A stretch of DNA of 10,299 nucleotides from Phoronis ovalis (lineage: Eukaryota; Phoronida; Phoronidae), in the NCBI GenBank assembly GCA_028565635.1, contig JAOXYB010065390.1, positions 1 to 10,299 of the forward strand. Reading direction: 5' to 3'. A program made the position numbers and the translations under genes. Shown one piece after another: positions 1 through 8,205 of this stretch. The stretch's first letter is position 1. Each line of letters opens with the position of its first letter. The notes below the pieces were generated by a model. That model saw only the letters and a program-made list of their open reading frames with translations. It was not told where the DNA came from and searched no databases.

Positions 1-140
1 CTTTAAAGCTTGCTAGGGTAGGTGGCTTTAATTTTTCCTTGAGCGTGCTCAAATTAAAGTGAGTGTGTGTTCCCATTATATACCAGTTTAGCGCGCTTAG
101 CCTGTTTTGGTAGCTAAGCGCGCATAGTGGGAACAGGCCT
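1..140. repeat. Two adjacent imperfect hairpins, possible end of a foldback/MITE-type element
   Basis: The sequence shows two inverted structures. In the first, nine-base arms at 26-34 and 51-59 match perfectly and enclose a smaller GAGC-gt-GCTC stem (41-50), with a six-base bulge on one side. In the second, arms at 68-79 and 124-135 pair at 11 of 12 positions, the odd one being a G-T wobble. They enclose a perfect 11-base stem (91-101 with 113-123, GCGCGCTTAGC) around an 11-base loop, with an 11-base unpaired bulge (80-90) on the left arm only. The block is richer in G+C and CpG than the DNA to its right. Such nested hairpins are typical of short non-autonomous DNA elements. I see no transposase and cannot define a target-site duplication because the left end is cut off, so the element class is inferred. 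Confidence 0.45.
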
Positions 141-649
141 TAAGTGAAAAATGTGTACAGAAATTGCGACATTAAGTTCATATGTATATTAAAACAATAC
201 GTGAGTGCATGAAATACAACATGCAATTTGCTTCCCAAAGGTGATATGTATTGTTTTTTTAATTTGAGAACAAAATGTGTTAAATAGATCTTTCCTTTTT
301 ACATCATAGCTTTAATGAAAAAGATTGTGCACACTATATAACTGTTACTACTAAGCTTGATGATTCCTTCTGAACAATTTTAGTTAAGTAAAATTTAAAA
401 AGGTTGCTTGCAAATGCCCCAGTAAATAATCACTCAACAAATTAATATTAAAGCTAACCAATTTTCCCACCAACATAGTCAATAACAATAGAATACAGCA
501 TTTAAATACAAGGTTATTGCATTGTTACATAGCAATTAGTTCTTTTGTGTTTGAACTTATCAAAAACATTAATCTAACTCTCTTGAATAAAATCTTTCAA
601 GTAACCGTATACTCATTGTTTATTATCAAAACAAGACTTTGAAACTAAC
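141..649 (-). other. Non-coding stretch, probable first intron of the leftward gene
   Basis: This lies immediately downstream (leftward) of the minus-strand donor at 649-648. I checked the three minus-strand frames of this stretch and of the first 140 bases for stop codons. The longest stop-free runs are about 45-52 codons, too short for an intact Ig-type exon of about 100 codons. No convincing acceptor followed by a coding exon was found, so the next exon of the leftward gene is presumably beyond the left edge. The composition is AT-rich and CpG-poor apart from its right end. Confidence 0.4.
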
Positions 650-725
650 CTGTGCCACTTGTTAAGTATCCCAAGATCCAAATCACAACTAATTTGTATA
701 TCATCTTCGAATTACTGAGGTCCAT
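650..725 (-). CDS. Signal-peptide first coding exon of a leftward gene (partial)
   Basis: Read on the minus strand, an ATG at 725-723 opens a frame that begins MDLSNSKMIYKLVVIWILG and ends in small polar residues (TSGT) plus one base, at the donor ACAG|GTTAGT (GT at 649-648). This gives 25 complete codons and a phase-1 junction. A second in-frame ATG at 704-702, with A at -3, could also be the start. The short polar n-region, a hydrophobic core of about 14 residues and a small-residue exit are the classic form of a signal peptide. A phase-1 junction just after it is the usual arrangement in secreted and cell-surface genes with shuffled domains, and it matches the Ig gene at 7254-9387. The frame is open upstream as far as the stop at 785-783. 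A good minus-strand acceptor (TTCTCTTGTTTCAG) ends at 903, so the exon may run 902-650 with a 5' UTR. The mature protein lies outside the window and its family is unknown. The call rests on composition and splice context only. Confidence 0.48.
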
Positions 726-1247
726 TTGAACGTCTCTATCGGGAACTTGAAGTCTAAATTTGAAGTAAATTGATACGTTCGTTTATGCCAATCCTAGATT
801 GTTTTTAAACTTTAAAGGTCATTTATATGTCCCAAAAACTTTGGTTGACCTAATGTCACGTCTTTTACATTATGTTCCTTTAATCTACACGGATGCTATA
901 AACTGAAACAAGAGAATAATCCAATATAACAGCTATTAACAGCAAACAGTGTATCTCGAAACAAAATTTCACAGCGTGAAATTAAATTAAATGTCCACTC
1001 TAATTCTAACGGCTTGAGTCACACAGCTCTGCCATTTTCCTGTTCCGGAAGAAATATAGCATTCGATTAGAAACCGTCAATATGTTACAATTTTAAATCT
1101 ACTTATGAATTAGGAAACTTATTTGTTTAGCAAATGAAAAAATGAAGCTCCTTTAGTGTAATTTATAAACCAAATAAAAACTAAAAATGCATAACAGGAA
1201 GAGCAACTGGGATTATAATCTTTTTGTAGGGTTCCAGAGTTTTTAAA
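726..1247. promoter_or_regulatory. Intergenic region between two probable head-to-head genes; promoter-like
   Basis: No coding sequence was recognised. The stretch keeps clearly more CpG than the DNA right of about 2 kb. It contains an ETS-type palindrome TTCCGGAA (1043-1050, with CCGGAAG at 1045-1051) next to a YY1-like GCCATTTT (1031-1038). It also contains nuclear-receptor half-sites AGGTCA (816-821) and TGACCT (846-851) in opposite orientation. A pyrimidine-rich minus-strand acceptor at 905-903 suggests that part of it (902-726) is 5' UTR of the leftward gene. The motifs are individually short and could be chance. The case for a promoter comes from their position between two signal-peptide genes and from the CpG retention. 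Confidence 0.35.
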
Positions 1248-1260
1248 AGGTCAGAGGTCA
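1248..1260 (+). promoter_or_regulatory. Perfect DR1 nuclear-receptor motif
   Basis: AGGTCA-G-AGGTCA is an exact direct repeat with one-base spacing. This is the site class bound by RXR heterodimers, HNF4 and COUP-TF type receptors in animals. It lies in the first of two copies of a 21-base direct repeat (1241-1261 and 1262-1282, both starting TTTTAAAAGG). The second copy holds a degenerate version (AGGCCAAAGTC). It sits about 110 bases upstream of the putative first splice donor at 1370. Binding is inferred. Confidence 0.4.
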
Positions 1261-1282
1261 ATTTTAAAAGGCCAAAGTCGTC

Positions 1283-1369
1283 AGTATCTATTTCCGCTGG
1301 AGTGGAAACCACTTGTTGTATTTAGTTTCAAATTATCCCGAAGACAGGAGCCATATTGGAGCTTTAAAG
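1283..1369 (+). other. Putative untranslated first exon ending at a strong splice donor
   Basis: The sequence reaches CTTTAAAG|GTAAGATT, a near-consensus donor with GT at 1370-1371. Just upstream are GCCATATTGG (1350-1359, YY1-like, a motif often found at transcription starts) and a perfect inverted repeat AGTGG-aaa-CCACT (1301-1313). No ATG opens a meaningful frame before the donor, so the exon would be 5' UTR. The natural partner is the acceptor ending at 7200 in front of the signal-peptide exon, giving an intron of about 5.8 kb. The left boundary is not defined by sequence and is only a guess. Transcript evidence is absent. Confidence 0.25.
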
Positions 1370-2047
1370 GTAAGATTGGATTTTTTTTAATCTCTATAAA
1401 AGTTTACAAAATTACTACGACTTCAACCAAGTTTAAAATGAATGGTCGTGCAAGCCCTCTATTTGTGGTCTAGGTGTTGCGACATATTAAGGCCTAACCT
1501 AACGATAAATAAAGGAACAAGGATGGGCACGTAAATAAGATGAACGTTTGACCCGACTTACATCAGTTTAGGATATTGTAGTTCTTCACAACGTTACGTA
1601 AAATAAACAACATATAGAATTTCGAATTGAACGTGTCAAGTAACCAGAACATTAATTTCGGTAAGACAAATTCAAGACAGTTATTTTCAGTCTGTTTAAT
1701 TCATTACGACTGAAACTAGATACTTGAGAGACTTCGCGTCGTGTGAGTATATTTAATATTTTATCAAATACACACGTGTTTGCGCCAGTATATTGCTGTT
1801 CGCATGTATAGTGGGTGAGTTCATTAATCCAATGATTTACAATGGTCTTAGTAACCTGAAGGCAATGCCAATGACGATGGTATATCATTTACCTTCAGGA
1901 GTGTGTCAAACAGTTTTAGAATGTGACCACTTATCCCCGGAGTGGGAGCAAGCAACGAAATGGCTACAACATTCCAGTAAAAAAAACACACTGAGGAAGT
2001 GTCTATTGGCAAAAACTCCTAGACCTTTTGGAAATTACCCTATTTAA
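1370..2047. other. CpG-retaining non-coding stretch right of the putative promoter
   Basis: CpG stays common to about 1960. A canonical E-box lies inside the palindrome ACACGTGT (1772-1779). Overlapping open frames of 84 codons (plus, 1793-2047) and 78 codons (minus, 1888-1652) are present. Both are within the length expected by chance in DNA of this composition, and neither resembles a family I know. The plus frame's last 60 residues are somewhat protein-like (two Trp, four Cys, few AT-biased codons), so a small undescribed gene cannot be excluded. A minus-strand donor-like GAT|GTAAGT lies at 1559-1554. It could end a 5' exon of the leftward gene that joins the acceptor at 903. Confidence 0.3.
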
Positions 2048-5000
2048 TGAAGTGAAACTTTTAGGAATGCCAAAACAAAGTATCATACCTCCAAAAAACA
2101 CCCTTTTTGTGATGATTTTGGGCTCAAACATACCCAAAGAGTGTAATTAATGCACATTACACTTTTCATACAAAAATTTGTTGGAACATGTGGACCCAAC
2201 TTTCATATTGACTACCCTCCCCACGCTTCTTACCCTGAGTGTGAAAATGATGCGGTGAGTGTGGTCACCTTATGAGTGAGTACCTCATTATACCTAATTT
2301 TATTTAATTTTTGTGGTTCTGTCGGTGCATTATCAGAGTGAACCTACCATGTCATTGTACATAGCAATGCTGTTTTCAACATGTTTACTATTCTGTTGAA
2401 GATGAACCTGATATGGTAGTCTAAGTTTAGACCCTTGTTGTATTTTTAAATTCCTTTTGTTAAAAATCGAGTTTAAATCCCTATATAAATTTCTATCCCT
2501 ATATCCAACAATATCTGATAATAATATGCACTATTAATTTTAAAACAAATTTTTGACTTTTTCTAGTTTAGTTTAAAACAATTTATTTAGTACATTTATA
2601 GATATATATAGTCTGTGTTAGAGACTACTGATATAGGTATCAAAACAAACTCACTGATCAGCAATAAAACATGATGACACCCTTACTTTTAAATTGAAAA
2701 GTATTAACTGAACTGAAACACATTAGCATTTTAATAAGTTTAAGGTTTACTTGCCTGTTTGTCTATGAAAATTAATGTTTTGAGTTTATTCTGATTGTTA
2801 GTCAGTTATGTTTATGGACAGAACTAGTGAGGACAAAACAATTGTTTCTGATTTACCTAGAAAAGATATTCAAAATATGTCAGTCCAAATACCGCAATCC
2901 CCAGTTACAACATAAACAGTCACCTTCGCTGCCATATATTTGTTGCAAATTTCAGTATTTTTTACAAAGGGTATAACTGTACTTGTAATTGTTTTAGATT
3001 CTTCTTCCTGTCGAGTAGCCGAGCTATAATAAAGAAGGGCTAATTATATAATATATTACAAGTTTACTCTTTATTTCTTCATCCATGACAACAGGATCAA
3101 TAAATTAAATTAGAATTTCGGTCAAAAAAAATACACAACTTTAGACAATTTGAGTAAAAAAGTGAGTTTTGAAAAAAATATTTGGATATATATAGACGGA
3201 GTCCAGTCTACCTTAGACTTGCATAAATCTTATGATTTTTTTTGTTAATTTTACTGTTAGTTTTTATTTTGGTAATTTTACTTACAATTTAATGGTCATA
3301 AATATAAATTTAATTCCTTCCTTACTTACATTTATTAACTTTGTGATTAATTATTATTGTCTTGCTATATCATTGTCTGGCCATGTATAAAACAGGGTAT
3401 TTTAGACATGGAATTTTGGTTTTAAAACATGCATATCTGAAAACATGGTATTTTGTGTTATATATAAAGTTTTTTGTTCAAATTAATAACTTCTGTTAAA
3501 ACGTTTGGCCAGGCTGACTTCAGCAAGTCTAAATTAATCTACCTGTAAAGTTCCATGTGGGGGATTTATGCACCAACCTATGAATTTATTATCAAAGCAT
3601 CAGGAACTAACACCACTTGCATTTGACTTTTCTGCAACCTATGGGAAACCAACAGAGTTACAAGCAATCCTCGCAATAAATACTGTGGTTGACAAATGAT
3701 TAATACAGTTGCACTGATATTAATAATTTCATTACTTGTTGGTCATGGTACCTTAATAGCTATGATCGGGACTATGCGATATCAGATAACACATAAAGGT
3801 GCCAAATTTAAATTTATCATGTTATGAATAACCTGACGAATACCCATAATCCATGCCATAATTGATTGGACATTTCATATGTATATGTTGAATAGACACA
3901 TTTTCTATACAAAATGCACCAAAATTATTTTTATCCATGGACACTAATGTAATGTCAAACATCTCATCAGTATTTCATGTCACTAGCATTTTAAAAATAT
4001 GATTGTTATTCCTGTTTCTGTTGGGTCTGACTTGACTTTGCTATAACACAACTGCCCAGGGGCTGTTTTAAATTGCTGTTTTCAGACACCCCTGGCCCTA
4101 TTAGTTTTATCATGTTTTATCATTGCACAGCTATGACCTGTAAAATGAGGGTTTATAATAAGATGCTTGTTTTCCCACACTGTCTAGATATAAAACTGGT
4201 AGGCTTTTTAAAATGTTTTCTTGGCAAGCTATTTATCAAGTTATGATTTATGACATATCTCCAAAGCCTGTTTAATCTGGTTAAATCTAATATTGTGGGG
4301 TAAAATACAGCTTTTGAAACATTTTGGATTAAGACCTGCAGTATCTGATCTCAGATTTGAATAAATTAAAAAAAACCCACATACTTACCAGCATGTAAAT
4401 ATATAGAGGTTTATATGTAAGGTGAAAATTATATCTTATTGTTTAGAGGCTTAATGTTAACTGTTCCAAGCATTTCTATAATTATGTACTTTATAACAGT
4501 TTATAACAATAACTGTCTGGTCCAACAAAAGTATTATTCCTTAGGCTGATAAAGTTGTGAAATGACAACAGTATGATTTGTTTTAATTAATTTACAAGGA
4601 AACAAAAAAGTCTGATTTTTTTTTGCTCAGAATAGTTCACTTTAAGCTTTTGGTTGGCTGTTTGCATTTGTTAGCCACATGCTCCCGACAGTATCCACAT
4701 ATTAAGACTCAGACTTTACAGATGTATACTGAAACCCAAAACAAAACAGTATTTGGACAGCATCTCTAGATTTGTTCACCATGCAAGTTCATCTCTATGT
4801 AGACCCTATTTTTTAAAAATTCACTGATTTATTAACAGTTATTTAAAAATAACCATTATGTATATTGAAATTTAAATAATTTACACTATCTATGTTTTGT
4901 TTCCAATATTGTAAAAACTCCTTTGTGTAATTGAGTATTTAATAAAAATATATCTGTTTAAATTTTTTTCACAGTGTAGGTTTAATAAAAAAAACACAAG

Positions 5001-5563
5001 ATTTAGCACATTGTAAGAAAATACCCCTACAAGGTCTAAATGAGCTTCATGCCCATAAGCAAAAGGGTACAAATCAAAATTATACCTCATGGAGAAATTA
5101 TGACAATTCTTATTTAAATAACAACTAGCTGAAACATTTCTTTTTGTTTACATGGTGATATCCTTTGGTGATGTATTTATTTGCAAAACATGTCATTGAT
5201 GTCATCATGACATGCCCCTTTGATACACTCCTAGAATATTCTTATAAAGTGTACCATACCTTATCAATGACTACAAATTTCAGTAATGTGCTGTTTGTCT
5301 GGAAAAATATAGACCACTGTTTGACAGTGCAATCAGAAATGATAGGTGTTTACAATCAGAAATGATGACATAGATTCAGTATGAAGTTAAAAAAATTGTT
5401 TGTATCATGGCAAAGTTTTAAAATGTGACTGTTTTTCTTAAAAATCACAATGACATTAAAAAATAGAGCAAAGTGTTTGTATTCCTTTAAATCTTTTTTC
5501 CAATCCAAATGTGGCAAATGTTCTGCCTTTGTCTTGTATGGTTACTTATAGGATTCTTGGAGG
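2048..5563. other. Long AT-rich non-coding stretch, probably intron
   Basis: No supported gene. Stop-free runs reach only about 70 codons, as expected by chance at this composition. CpG is strongly depleted. What it holds: an inverted repeat AGTGTAAT/ATTACACT (2140-2147 and 2156-2163); a short open frame with donor-like GTGAGT near its end (2150-2275); AATAAA hexamers at 2663-2668 and 3028-3033; three short GTCT/AGAC-type stems at 2419-2432, 2609-2627 and about 3205-3220; a 43-codon frame at 3568-3699; a CCAGGGG/CCCCTGG stem (4056-4062 and 4089-4095); palindromic CATGTCAT/ATGACATG (5189-5214); CACTG/CAGTG (5315-5329); and a 14-base direct repeat, CAATCAGAAATGAT, at 5330-5343 and 5353-5366. 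None of these defines a known element. Confidence 0.5.
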
Positions 5564-5644
5564 TTTGATAGTTTCCTCCTTTTAACATCAGAAACAGGAC
5601 ACACTTATCAATAGTTTCTTCCTGCTGAGGAGGGAACTATCAAA
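5564..5644. repeat. 17-base inverted repeat with 47-base spacer
   Basis: TTTGATAGTTTCCTCCT (5564-5580) is the reverse complement of 5628-5644 except at one position. A third related half-unit (AGTTTCTTCC, 5613-5622) lies between them and can pair weakly with the right arm. The arms resemble the terminal inverted repeats of a very short non-autonomous element, but no target-site duplication is evident. The right arm overlaps the start of the tandem duplication that follows. Confidence 0.5.
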
Positions 5645-5812
5645 TGAGTATGTTTCACAAACTGTTTACATTGTCTTTATATGGTAATAACGATTAATTT
5701 ATGATTTTGTGATATTAGACAAGGGAACCATTAAATGAGTGTTTGACAAACTGTCTAGGTTTGCCTATAAATGGTATTTAAAGGCCACTTCACAAATCGT
5801 GATATTAGGATT
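5631..5812 (+). repeat. Diverged tandem duplication, period about 90 bp
   Basis: Two head-to-tail copies begin at 5631 (AGGGAACTATCAAATGAGT) and 5722 (AGGGAACCATTAAATGAGT). They share the order AGGGAAC, AAATGAGT, a GTTT-CACAAACTGT or GTTT-GACAAACTGT block, TAT-ATGGTA and, at the far end, GTGATATTAG (5709-5718 and 5799-5808). The matching blocks keep their spacing to within two bases, while the middle of each unit has drifted. I estimate 75-80% identity over the first 56 bases by eye. This is an old local duplication with no coding content. Confidence 0.6.
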
Positions 5813-7200
5813 TAACTAAAGCTATTAATTTAACAAACAAGGTGGGTTGCAGTACAATAGGATAACATGTTTAAAAATAAGATAGTTACCATAATGTTAT
5901 ATTCAAGCATTAAGTAAATATCAGTCATTGTTTTATGTGACTAATTATTTGTGCCCAAATGGCTTTATTTAATGCTCTGAATAATGTAAACAAACAAATT
6001 GTCTCAAAACAAAGAGATAATTAAAATGGCTGTGTATCTAGAAGTTTCTAAGTAATTGAGATGATGTAGAAAATTACTGGTTTTTGCAGTGGTTCCATGG
6101 TAAAATATTTAATCAACAAAGTTATATGTTTACGTTATATTTTAAGTAAAAAAAAAAAAAAAACTTTTAAAGTTAAACTATGCTTACATGTGCAGAACAT
6201 TGCAAAAGTTTTAAAATTAAAATATTCTAAAAGGGCAGCTGAATCGTAAATAGTGATGAACATTCACTTATGTCTAAAAATGTCATTGTCTTTGATTAGT
6301 CGTATGGATGGAATTGGTCTTTCCATATAAATCACTACAATCATTTGAAAATTCATTTCAACTTTATACGTATGGTCACGATATCAATCGTGAACATTCG
6401 TCGTCCCCCGCAAAGGATATGAGTATGTTGTGACTAAGATTGTATAAAATGATATCAAACATTGGTCATGTTATTTTGGTGCGTCACTCAATAGCCACTC
6501 GTGTTCAAGTTTTTTCAACAAATAGTTAGAGAATGTTATTTTAGCTGAACAGCACAATGTATTTTTAGTAGACCAAGCTTGCCAACTTAGATGACAAAAC
6601 AGTTGAATTCAACACATTTAAATATATAAACATTGCAAAATAATAAGTGTATGCACATGTAGTACAAAGAAATTAGTGTTAGGTAAATATTATAATATTT
6701 ATAAAATATGAAACATGAAATCAAAAGCAGAATAATTGTTGCTGGTTGTATCGTAACTCTCTGACATGGACCTACTGCAGTGCGGTTTGATTTAATTTTT
6801 TCTTTGTTTGTACACACTGAAACTAGCACTGTCTGTTGATGTAACTTGATTGCAAGGTTTCATGCAAGGATGGTGGATATTATAGCTGACAAAAAAGTCC
6901 ATGTAAACTTGCAGTGAACCTATATAGTGCTATTTTTGTGGGATGCCTCTAGTACTACTTATTTTTGTGCTAATGTAAAACAAACAATGGATAACATTCT
7001 GTGTAAATTGGAAACAGTTAGAATAACATGGTATAGAACTTGTAAATTGTCTGGTTCCAATTAATTGTTAATCAGCAATAGGTCCTCTTGTTACCAGTAA
7101 AATATACCAACCAGCAATACAAGTGGATTTGAAAGGTATTAAAATTGAACTATCCCAACATGGTTACTCAGTACTTAGTGTGTAGCATTTATTTTTGCAG
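5813..7200. other. AT-rich non-coding stretch upstream of the signal-peptide exon
   Basis: No supported gene; the longest open frame (minus, 6829-6587) looks like chance. Contents: a 16-base poly(A) run (6148-6163); a local cluster of about nine CpGs between 6300 and 6500 that includes the stem TCACGAT-atca-ATCGTGA (6376-6393); and, at its right end, a pyrimidine-rich 3' splice signal ending TTTATTTTTGCAG at 7200. The last feature suggests that most or all of this stretch is the first intron of the Ig gene. A promoter close to 7100 instead of a spliced 5' exon is the alternative. Confidence 0.4.
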
Positions 7201-7253
7201 ATAAAATTGCAGTTAACAAGCGAATACTATACATTTCACTGAAGCCCATCAGC
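7201..7253 (+). other. Probable 5' UTR part of the signal-peptide exon
   Basis: The 53 bases between the acceptor-like TTTTTGCAG (ending 7200) and the ATG at 7254 contain no earlier ATG and no in-frame stop. The acceptor has a good T-rich tract, which implies an untranslated exon further upstream, for example the one ending at 1369. If transcription instead starts inside this region, the true exon begins elsewhere. Confidence 0.4.
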
Positions 7254-7323
7254 ATGAAACAGTGGATGATCATAGCTGTATTTGTGTTATATGCCATCAG
7301 CATCACTGTAGGACAACCACAAG
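7254..7323 (+). CDS. Two-Ig-domain protein, exon encoding the signal peptide
   Basis: An ATG with A at -3 opens a 23-codon exon reading MKQWMIIIAVFVLYAIS, followed by ITVGQPQ. It has a positive n-region, a hydrophobic core of about 13 residues and a polar exit with small residues around Gly20. This is a clean signal peptide directing the product to the secretory pathway, with cleavage probably near residue 20. The exon ends AAG|GTAATA (GT at 7324-7325) in phase 1; the leftover G joins AA of the next exon to give Glu24. No other ATG precedes it in the exon. The exon belongs to one gene with 8206-8508 and 9076-9387. The intron that follows is 882 bases. A signal peptide in its own exon with a phase-1 exit is characteristic of Ig-superfamily genes. 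Confidence 0.82.
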
Positions 7324-8205
7324 GTAATATTTTATATACCATGATTCCCTTCAACCTACTGACAAAAGATTAATCTTCAGTCACTTTGAAGTAATTAAAA
7401 TTACACATTTAAAAGTGGTCATGGTCTGGTTTAGACAAGTTGATAATCTATACCTCCTGGTGTGAAATAAAATTTTTAAAAATTGTAAAGATAAGATTGT
7501 TAAAAACCAATTCTCGTATATTGAAAAAGGCCTCCTTTGGAGCAGCCTAGATTTGCCATTGTTTCACTGTACATATATTATAAGGGCGCTGGTTACTAAC
7601 ATTATTTTGCATACACTTGTGATCCATAAAGTGAGTACAAATGTGTGTAATTTCTGCTGAAATTTTGGCAACCATGTCCAGGAATAATATTTTATATAGT
7701 TACTTTGTATCTCTAAATATTATTTTTTGGAATAAATTGAACGGTTGGAAAGATTCCAGTTTAGTATGTTGTGGACAACATTGCAAATGACCATTATTGT
7801 CATTAATAATATTATCTTAAGTATGCAGGCCAGCATGTCACATGCTTGTATTGTTACCACTAGATATTAATGAGTTGACATTTTTGGCAAGTTTTCATTG
7901 TATTCAAACATGTGACTGTTGCAGCAGTGAACTGTGACAGCATCAGTGGCATGGGAATGCTTTTGAGTGATGTGTTTTATCATATAGTTCTGTCCTGCTG
8001 GACACAGCAGATATTTGTCAAATTTTCAAAATAAAGTTCGGAGAAGTTGTTAATCTTTTTGCTTCTCCGGTTATTTCCATATATTCTAATAACATATAGG
8101 TGTTGACACATAAAATTGTTTGATCATTGCTTACAAAATGAAAGGCACCATTTAAATGTTTGTGTTTACCAATTAAAGTCTGTAGTTTACTGTGATGTAT
8201 TTCAG
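7324..8205 (+). other. Intron between the signal-peptide and first Ig exons
   Basis: The intron is bounded by GTAATA and a TGTATTTCAG acceptor. Inside are a CTGCTG-gaca-CAGCAG stem (7995-8010), an AATAAA at about 8030, and a perfect CGGAGAAG/CTTCTCCG hairpin (8039-8046 and 8062-8069). A 37-codon open run near 7924-8033 follows a CAG but ends in a stop before any donor, so I do not call it an exon. Confidence 0.65.

Noticed and set aside
303-371. Minus-strand pseudo-exon after TTGTTCAG, considered as the second exon of the leftward gene
   Set aside because: Only 22 codons before a stop, no donor and no Ig-like pattern.
1793-2047. 84-codon plus-strand open frame, with a 78-codon minus-strand frame (1888-1652) overlapping its left part
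   Set aside because: For a stop frequency near 7% per codon, several runs of this length are expected in 10 kb. No motif, splice context or family is recognised. Mentioned only within the region entry.
3016-3024. TAGCCGAGC resembling a tRNA/SINE A-box
   Set aside because: No B-box (GGTTCGANTCC-like) at the right distance and no cloverleaf.
3568-3699. 43-codon frame (MHQPMNLLSKHQELTPLAFD and on)
   Set aside because: Looks somewhat protein-like but is short, has no splice sites or neighbours, and matches nothing I recognise.
4056-4095. CCAGGGG/CCCCTGG stem
   Set aside because: Seven-base arms with a long spacer; common by chance and without associated features.
4031-4246. 71-codon stop-free run on the plus strand
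   Set aside because: No early ATG, no good acceptor or donor, low-complexity hydrophobic composition; length is within chance.
4890-5090. 66-codon minus-strand open frame
   Set aside because: AT-driven composition and chance length; no domain or regulatory context.
5165-5365. 66-codon plus-strand open frame
   Set aside because: Ends within a short direct repeat and contains a palindrome; no coding character.
6587-6829. 80-codon minus-strand open frame rich in Ile, Leu, Tyr, Cys
   Set aside because: Typical of AT-rich non-coding DNA read in frame; the hydrophobic look is compositional rather than a defined membrane protein.
7924-8033. Possible extra exon after a TTGCAG in the first coding intron
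   Set aside because: Runs into a stop with no donor, and skipping it gives a perfect phase-1 junction between the flanking exons.
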